From: Hymenoscyphus infarciens
Lineage: Eukaryota; Ascomycota; Leotiomycetes; Helotiales; Helotiaceae
NCBI GenBank assembly: GCA_001414345.1
Contig: LLCB01000001.1
Location: 434,001-498,000, forward strand
Direction of reading: 5' to 3'
DNA length: 64,000 bases
Shown: positions 56,545-64,000 of the stretch, one piece after another
Layout of the letters: each line of letters opens with the position of its first letter
Numbering within the stretch: position 1 is the stretch's first letter
The notes under the pieces: generated by a model
The model's input: the letters and a program-made list of their open reading frames with translations, nothing else
Databases searched by the model: none
What the model was told of the DNA's origin: nothing
Made by a program: the position numbers and the translations under genes

Positions 56545-57957
56545 ATGGTTCTTGCTGTACCGTTATTTCGACTCCAGTGCGGCGTCAACAGCTATGACTG
56601 GGGAAAAGTAGGAAAGGACTCTGCCGCTGCCAAATTCGCAGCTGCTACGCCCGCAAATGACTTCTCCATTCAAGAAGACAAGCCCTATGCAGAGGTATCT
56701 CGAAACATCCCAAAAGCTTCCGTACGTGGCTCACCGCAATAGCTGTGGATGGGCACACATCCTTCGAACCCCTCGAAAGACCTCACCACGAAACGAACCC
56801 TCCTCGACCTCGTCCAAGAAAACCAAGCCTTGATGTCTATCGAAATCAACGAGAAATACGAAAACAAATTACCCTTCCTCTTCAAGGTGCTGTCTATTGG
56901 AAAGGCATTGAGCATCCAGGCACATCCGAATAAGCAACTGGCTGAACAATTACACAAGAGGGATAGCAAGAACTATCCGGATGACAATCATAAGCCGGAG
57001 ATGACAATTGCTATTACTGCTTTTGATGGACTTTGTGGCTTCAGACCTCTGGCAGAGATTTCGCATTTCTTGTCTACGGTTCCAGCGTTGAGACAGCTCA
57101 TTGGAGAGACTGAAGCAAAGGAGTTCCAATCTGCCATCGCGGGAAAGGAAATCTCTGAAAAGAAAGAGGACGAGGACTCCAATAAGAAGGCCTTACAAAA
57201 AGTGTTCGGGTCGTTGATGAACTCGAAAAAGGAAGATATTGAGAGTGCCAGCAAAGATCTGGTAGCGTCAGCACGAAAGGAGGGGTCGGAATTTGCTGGT
57301 GGCGGAGGTCCAACAAACAGCGGGCAAGAGCTTGCAGACTTGGTCGTAAGACTGGACAAACAATTCCCTGGAGATGTTGGATTATTTGTCCTCTTCTTCC
57401 TCAACTATGTGAAGCTTGAGGTCGGAGAGGCAATGTTCCTGAAGGCCGACGATATTCATGCATATCTGAGTGGAGATATCATTGAGTGTATGGCTGCATC
57501 AGACAATGTTGTCCGAGCTGGATTTACTCCCAAATTCAAGGATGTTGACACTTTGATTACGATGTTGACTTACAACTATGCTCCTATCGAGGAGCAGAAG
57601 ATGGAGCCTGTCGATTATCCATATGTCACTCTTAACCGTGACGCATATTCTTCTGGGTCAGGAGCTATTCTGTACGACCCTCCAATCGAGGAATTCAGTG
57701 TTGTCAAGACAGACTTGAAGAAGAAAGGCGCGAAGGCTACTTTCGAGCAAATTTCTGGTCCTAGCATTTTCATCTGCACAACAGGCAGTGGGAAAATTAG
57801 TGTCGGACCCAAGGTAGAGGAAGTGAAGGCAGGATATGTTTACTTTGCTGGCGCCACTGCAGAGGTTGTTTTGGAGAGCGATGGCGATGAAGAATTTACG
57901 ACATTCAAGGCATTTTGTGAATTACAAGGGAAGGAGGATGGCAAGGAAAAGCTGTGA
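56545..57957 (+). CDS. PMI40: Mannose-6-phosphate isomerase, type I
   Basis: Exons 56545-56694 and 56743-57957 give 454 residues. The enzyme interconverts fructose 6-phosphate and mannose 6-phosphate in the cytosol and feeds GDP-mannose for glycosylation and cell-wall mannan. Type I hallmarks: [13 protein letters not shown] at the N-terminus, zinc ligands in SIQAHPNK (Q109, H111) and HKPEM (E136), the helical insert after about residue 160, and the active-site block [28 protein letters not shown] with the last zinc histidine. The loop at about 185-240 is charged and probably flexible. The single 48-bp intron is clean and in phase 0. Clear housekeeping gene. Confidence 0.97.
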
Positions 57958-58608
57958 GATGATTGATGATTGAAGGTTGATAGAAACAATAGCCCCGAAA
58001 GAAGTACTGATGACCATGTTTAAATTTCCCCTTTCTTGGTAGACAAGCAGCCTTGTCTCTCACCTACATCTTCCCTCGCGATTCGTTTTCGGCGACATGA
58101 ATTCATGTACCTATAGAATGGAGAGTGCGAGGGTGAGGGTTGCTCTGGGATGTGGTCCGAGTCGTGCCTTCGCTTCTTCGGTGGTAGCCCGATATTGTGG
58201 TCAAGTCTAAGGGAAGGACGACATTGACCTCAGATGAAACTCAACGAAAGGCAAGTGCCACTTGGTTTTGGTTTCGCCTTCCTTTTTCTTGGAGTCTTGG
58301 CTTGAATGGAAGAGACCAAACCATCGTTCTGCCACCCCCTTGGAGAGGATGTATGGATTGTAAGTTCTAGTAAAATAAAAGACTTGGGGTGACGAAAGTC
58401 AATTATCCCAATTGTTCGAGACTGTTTAGTATAATGTTTTTTTTTGTCACTCGGGTATACTTGGAACGATGAAAGAGACTTCCACTCATTTATAATCTAG
58501 ACTTCGTCGTAAAAACCATCCTCAGAGGGATATTAAATATATCTATCATGTTCGTACCTGCCTACCTGGCCCTCATTGTCCCAACCTCCCAGGGTAATTT
58601 AAGTAAAT

Positions 58609-58665
58609 TATCCTACGTACCTGGAACAATTTAGGACTATGAACCTAGGCGTTTTGGAACAATCA
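58609..58665 (+). repeat. Dispersed GGAACAA element, copy D
   Basis: TATCCTACGTACCT, GGAACAATTTA, then GAACCTAGGCGTTTT and GGAACAATC; 33 bp between the GGAACA words. This is the copy closest to the consensus. Confidence 0.65.
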
Positions 58666-59109
58666 AGTTCTGGCATAGTACCAGAAAGCTCGAACAATGG
58701 GTAACCTATTTACTGCCACGAGCCATCTTCACATTACTCGTAGATATCGCTATCAGTGTTTCACTCTAACCCCAAGACCCACGATTCGGAGGATTCGCTT
58801 CTCCACACCAGAACTACTCGTCATCAAAAACCTCTTGTTGCACATCGCAAATATACTTATTGAAGGTATTAAGTTCCCGAATGAATATCGGAAACATTGG
58901 ATTCCATATGAGCGGCCGTTGGCGGGGAGAAGAGAAATTGGTGAAATGAAAGCTTAAATGAACACGAGGAGCAACGAAACTCTGGACTTGGTTAGTCTGC
59001 TTGATATTTACATGGGTCGTTTGTTATTCAGGTGGCGCGAAAAGTTGTTCGAGACGTGCTTGTTCCGGGTTGGCTATCCATCCATGGCTTGAAGCTCAGA
59101 CATACGTTA

Positions 59110-59545
59110 CCTGTCCCAGCAGCGAAGTGCAACAAAACTCTCATAAGAAGCTGGATGGAGGAAAGATCCACTAGCTTCAGAGCTCATATAAACTTGAGCT
59201 TGGACTATGAACAGACGTTGTCCCAGAGGCGATGTGCAACAGGCAGTTTTGAAATGCCAGACGGGGTTAGAGTTTTGACAATCATGTGTTGTGAGGCTCG
59301 TGTTGGTTGATTTTGGGTTCTTGACGGGTCATTTTTCCAGAGCTCAGATGGTCCTCCATTTTAGCTCAGAAATAGCGATGTGCAACAAATGGCGGGTTAG
59401 GGCTACATTAGGGTTGGCACAGACTGTTTGGTGAGCTTGAATGGAGTTCTTGCCGGGGTTTTTGGAAACTCATTTCGGGGTCAGAGCATCCCACCTGACT
59501 CCAGTTGTTATCTCAGGAGCGACGTGCAACAATATCTTGCCAAAT
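59110..59545. repeat. Four spaced GCGAYGTGCAACA repeats
   Basis: GTGCAACA occurs at 59127, 59234, 59380 and 59524, each time preceded by a CAG-plus-purine-rich GCGA word (CAGCAGCGAA, CAGAGGCGAT, CAGAAATAGCGAT, CAGGAGCGAC). The spacing is 107, 146 and 144 bp. The rest of each unit is only faintly similar. The array is not inside any supported gene. Confidence 0.6.
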
Positions 59546-60056
59546 CTCTTATATCCAAATATAGACAGCGATAATTGTTTCTTGTATTTCAAAAGCATCT
59601 ACGCTACCGGTTGCAAGAACCCGACTGATATTTGGCATAGCAGCTGACAGCGGCAGGCCTCGTTCCCATCATCGTTCAGTGTTTGGGAGGGATCAGTAAC
59701 TAACAGGTCGTTCACAACTCCATGTTTTCTCGACTGCCATTACTCTTCTGTTCGAGTTTTTTTACTCGTCGACAGGAAATTATCTTGATCATGGGAGCAA
59801 TTTCTAAGCCACAAACCCGGTGTCATCAATTGGGTTCATTGGGGGCGAACATTGGGGGCCGCTGAGAAATTTCATTTACCCCCTTGCCTTTGCAGCTTTG
59901 TGACCGCGAACCACCCCGGCTCAGCCTCAACTCCTCCCTTCGACCAACTCGACTTCGTCTTCCTTTTTGTTGTCATGGCTTTAGACAATCCAAGACAATG
60001 GCCATAAACCCTCTACTGAGGACCCGTCGACGCTCTGGTCCTTCTGCAATCTGACC

Positions 60057-63000
60057 ATGGACCCGGTCACGATTCTTGGGGCTATCGGATCCGTTGTCGG
60101 AATCGCTTCATTCGGACTTCAGCTCGCCAAATTTCTAGACGAATTCATTGATGACTTTTCATCCGCCGACGAGAATTTAAGCGCCATATTCTACGGGGTT
60201 GATGCGACCAAAAACGCGCTTATTCAGGTTGAAGGACTCCTTCGAGAAGAAAGAAAGAATATTGTCGAACGGGGGAAACCTATGCTCTTTTCGGAAAAAG
60301 CACTCGACGACGTGCAAGAAACTGCAGATCAATGCCTCAAAATCTTTTGGAGAATCGAAGCCACAGTTCTCCGGAAAGACAGCGCGAAGGACCTGGAGTT
60401 GCAAATTCTGAGACGCCTGGCGAGATTTCATAAAGAAATTAGAAATACCCGGAATTTGGATGAGACTCCATCGGTGTTGAAGTTTGATAGGACTCAAAGG
60501 TTGTCGAAAAGACAGCAATTAACTTGGGCTTTCTCTACCGGGGACAAGTTGGAGAAATATAATAGGCAGTTATATCGGCTTCAAACTACGTTGATCTTGG
60601 TTTTCCAGGTTGTCCATCTTCGATATAATTTGACAAAACCGTAAGTAGGAGTTGATTATTCTTTTCATACTTTTGGACAGTCGTAACTGTTATTTGAGGG
60701 GGCTCGAAGAGTTGATCACCTGCTTTCTTACCTTCTTATCCCCCTAAAATAATAACTACAATTATTCTACCCTTTTACAGACTCATGATTGTTCCCTTTA
60801 TGTTATATACTAGGGATTATATATTGACATTTCTGGCTAGGAGACAACGCTTGGATGACATGCTTGATCTTCCTCAATCATATAAGAAGATCAAAAGCAT
60901 GGCTGCGGAATTGGGAATGATAGACGGCGAAAAGAGCCGGAGGTATGAAAGTTTAAGCATCAACCCTTTCAAACCTCGGAGAGGAGACAGCCAGAGTGAA
61001 GCGTTCGGGAGAAAAATTGATCGCAACAGAACCTTGAGTCGAAAGAGGGACACTCTAGATTCGTTGAGGAGCGAACCAAGAGGATCTAGAAGCCGTGATG
61101 GTAGGTATGATGATATGACTGAAAGAAGGAGGACCCCACGACAGACGTACGAGGAGCCAGCAGTTGAAGACAGGCGACGTCACCATGGGAATCGTCCATT
61201 AATTTCTAGGGTCACTCGACAAGACAGCGAGCTCAGTGCGACCCCTGAGACAAAGCTCGTTGCGAGCTACTTGCAAAAGGCCCAGTCATATATGGCGACA
61301 CACAACGAAGGCCAAAAAGAGCTTCCCCTCGGAACAGGTCCCAAAACCGAGAACAATGGCTTCGGAGACTTCCCCTTTTCGGTTTCGCCGACACCGCTAG
61401 AACACGATGAGATACATTCGGTGTTACCAGAACATGGTTCAACTCCAAGTCCTGAGCCCAGAATACCTCAAACGCCGAGTAATCCTCTCATTCCCCAAAC
61501 GAAAAAGCCCACTGTTTATCAGCAACCATCTGTAGTAAGTTTAAAGTAAATTTCATAAGAGAGGGGGAAGTTGCTCTCGGTCACCTACTTCGGTTGTGTG
61601 AAATGGTCTCGGGTAACCAAAACATTATTCGAGAAGGTTTAGAAGACTGAGAAACTCTATTTCCTCATACTCCTAAACCATTCGATTAATAGCTATACTT
61701 TTCCGAAAATATCTCACACAATAAGATAAAAGGGGGCTGAAGAGCAATGGCTTAATGAATTCGAATGCTGACCTATTATAGGCCGATCCACCGCTTGTCA
61801 CTGAAGATTCCGACAGCCATATTCGTCAAAAGTCTAAACCCCGTGCCGCGGATGTTCAATTCAATCTTGATCCAGCAACCAGACAACACCACCAACCACA
61901 GGGCAAAGGAACACCTGCTATTCCCAGACCTATTTTGAGACGAAGTCGACCAAGTCTCGATCGAAGCCAAAGACAAGATACATACGAAACTCTTTCGCCT
62001 CCATCTCCATTATCTGAAGAGAACCAAGATGACTGGGAGTCACTTGAATACCAAGATAATGACTATCAGAATTGGATAGAACCTCAGTTGAGACAAGAGC
62101 AAAAACTGCCTGTGGGTAAGAACAGGAGGTCAGTTCCGTTGCAGAAGCAACATGTCGAGCGGTTATCAGACAGCCCTTCGGGGGCTAGTAAGTTACCAAG
62201 ACAACCTAGGATTGAAGAAACAGAAAATGATGAAAGGGGAACGCAAGAACATCCACGCCAGTCGAAGAGGGCCATAGAACGGCCTCCGAAACAGACAATC
62301 AATACAAGTCCTAAAATGGTTTCTAACAATAGAAGACCCCCACCGAAAATTCGTCTGAATTCCGGAGCAGAGGAAGAAGTCACGACTGCCCCTCGTAAGG
62401 ATCCCCATCTTCACCCTTCATTATTTCAGTTTTTCTAGGACAAATATGTTCAATCTCCGAAAAGTTTTAGGACAACTTGAATTTCAAGTTTATATTCTTC
62501 TAGAAATTTTCGGAGAATGAATCTACTTGTTCCAGACCGTTTACACATTACTTACAAACTCAGGGGTACCTAAAGAAAAGCTTGATTATTTTCCGACGCC
62601 CGAAACTACGAAAGAATATAACAAGGCAGACCCACCAACCGCATTGAAATCGCTCTCCGAAAAACCAAAAACCCCACAGTCCAACTCAGCACAGGATTTC
62701 GAAGATGACAGCGGCCCTAATATTTTCCATGTTGTTCATCCAACCGATAGGATAGCAGGCTCCGATTCGAGGCCAATATCCAGTATCAGACCAACCCCAC
62801 AGTCCCTAGATTCCAATGATTCGCCGAATGACTGGCAAAAAATGTCTCACGTAGGAACGAATAGCAATGCATCCAATACAACTTCTGCATCAAAAAAGAA
62901 AGCAACAGTCTATAATGCGCTAAAGCGTATCACTCGCCGAGACTTTATGTCACAGGATGATCTTGAAAGTATGTTTGGAATCGGAGCTTTGGTAACAGCA

Positions 63001-64000
63001 TTCGTAATCCGAGGTCCAGAATATCACCAAATTCCCTGCGCTGGCCATTTTTCATTGAGAAAAGCGGATATGGCTAATTTGCGATCTTCTGGGTCGATAT
63101 CCTGGAAAGACTTCGCATTTCTAAGCCCAGAGGAAATCTCTACCCTATCGCAAATTCTAGAAACTGGAGATGAATACGCGAAAGCTTTGATACAGTTGAA
63201 ATGGCTTCGCAAAGAGAGGGGAATAAAGTTTTGGTCAAGTGGTGATCGGGCTTTGATTGCTATTATATATAATGAGAAATTTGAGTCTGAGAATGGTTCA
63301 GTTTCCCAACAGGATAGAAGGAATAGTGTGGCGAGTACTGAAGGGGGGTTTGCTTTGGATTCGATATCAAGGCCTCTTTTGCCTTCGAATTTGAAGTGGG
63401 CTTCCACTGATAAGCGAGTCCAAACTGTAACAGAAGATATCAAAGGTAAGAACTTCGCTCCATTTATGAGGACTCGGCGAACCGAGCAACCTGTTTTCTA
63501 TTCCTCATGTTATGACAGAATTGCTGACTCGCGAACCAAAACAGATACTGTTACACGTACATCGCATAACTATGCTGCATATACCATCCGAGTTTTCGAC
63601 CCCCGCAACACCTATGGAGATGCCAAACTGGTTCCTCCAACTCTCACTCGAGAAGGGTTTTCAGAAGAAGACATCCTCCGACGAATCCTGGAGCTGAATG
63701 TTAAAGGCCCAAGAACCATCAAGAAGAAGCAATCACTTCTCCTATCTCAGCAGGAGCAAATCTTACAAGCCGTTGCTGAATTGATGGCTCATGAGATAGA
63801 TTCTAGATATTCGTGGCATGTAGCTCAGCTCGAAAAACTTGATGACTCGTCTTCTGGACTTCGGTCCGTTACTGTTTATCTACGAAGAACCATGAAGGGT
63901 GCCATATCTTCTATCGCGCTGTCGAAAAGAGAGCCTTGGGGCATCGACTTGAATGACAAGAAAATAAGAAGCCGAGAGAGTTCGCCTGGCTCTCGTGATG
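60057..64000 (+). CDS. Protein with fungal STAND-type N-terminal domain (Fungal_N-like), 3' end outside the window
   Basis: Exons 60057-60640, 60781-61534, 61782-62394, 62564-63445 and 63545 to beyond 64000; the reading stays open at the edge, so the protein is partial (over 1,090 residues visible). The N-terminus MDPVTILGAIGSVVGIASFGLQLAK and the helical region to about 190 match the domain found at the start of many fungal NLR-like and signalling proteins, including VQETADQCLKIFWRIEATVL. A long disordered region rich in Arg, Pro, Ser and Glu follows (about 270-640). A second folded part (about 720-890) and an RVFDPRNTYGDAKLVPPTL block come after. No NACHT or repeat domain is seen before the edge. 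The last acceptor was moved to 63544 because the nearer AG breaks the frame. Function unknown. Confidence 0.8.
62451..62519. repeat. Hairpin-forming inverted repeat inside an intron
   Basis: The arms CAATCTCCGAAAAGTTTTAG (from 62451) and TTCTAGAAATTTTCGGAGAA (from 62498) are imperfect reverse complements, with a second small palindrome AACTTGAATTTCAAGTT in the loop. It lies in the intron 62395-62563 and looks like a very short MITE or a folded spacer. Confidence 0.65.

Larger units (their letters stand above)
57958..60056. other. Intergenic region with repeats
   Basis: No gene is supported in 2.1 kb. It holds one dispersed GGAACAA element (58609-58665) and four spaced GTGCAACA repeats (59110-59545). 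The last 150 bases (CTCAACTCCTCCCTTCGACC) look like the leader of the next gene. Confidence 0.45.

Overview
This window is nuclear DNA of a filamentous ascomycete (Pezizomycotina), most likely of the Leotiomycetes/Helotiales type. The evidence is short introns (about 44-140 bp) with GT-AG borders, TATA-poor AT-rich gaps, HET and NLR-like genes, a GH72 cell-wall enzyme and a class of polytopic membrane proteins typical of this group. The genus is an inference; no rRNA or other species marker is present. All exon models were built by hand from splice sites, frame and family conservation.

Layout: a PAP2 lipid phosphatase (1-2.5 kb, +); repeat-rich and AT-rich gap (2.5-5.9 kb); a conserved ascomycete protein (6-7.4 kb, +); a copper amine oxidase (8-10.3 kb, -). 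Then comes a five-gene block at 11.5-22.2 kb that reads as a mycosporine pathway: NRPS-like adenylation-thiolation-reductase enzyme (-), aldo/keto reductase (+), ATP-grasp ligase (-), O-methyltransferase (-), and a dehydroquinate-synthase-like sugar phosphate cyclase (+). A HET-domain gene (22.4-24.7, -), an Mgs1/WRNIP1 ATPase (25.9-27.7, +) and a class I terpene synthase (28.4-30.4, -) follow. After a gap with two MITE-like palindromes (31.9-32.1) come a secreted class-3 lipase (+), a membrane protein (-), a broken membrane-protein gene (-), sphingosine-1-phosphate lyase (+), an SGNH/PC-esterase-like protein (+), a GPI-anchored beta-1,3-glucanosyltransferase (-), a decayed NACHT/ankyrin NLR-like pseudogene (49.2-52.7, -), an Arf GTPase (-), mannose-6-phosphate isomerase (+), and a fungal STAND-N-terminal-type protein that runs off the right edge.

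The most interesting feature is the 11.5-22.2 kb block. The cyclase, O-methyltransferase and ATP-grasp ligase are the three core activities known from mycosporine synthesis (sedoheptulose 7-phosphate to 4-deoxygadusol to an amino-acid mycosporine). Fungal mycosporines often carry amino-alcohol side chains (glutaminol, glutamicol, serinol), and a carboxyl reduction is needed to make them. The NRPS-like enzyme here ends in a thioester reductase domain instead of a thioesterase, and an aldo/keto reductase lies divergently beside it: together they could reduce the side-chain carboxylate to the alcohol. This assignment is an inference from gene content and domain logic, not shown by the sequence alone.

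Other points: a family of short dispersed elements with two GGAACAA-like words 32-33 bp apart, tandem degenerate repeats on both sides of the glucanosyltransferase gene, and two neighbouring broken genes suggest active turnover of the non-core segments between housekeeping genes.
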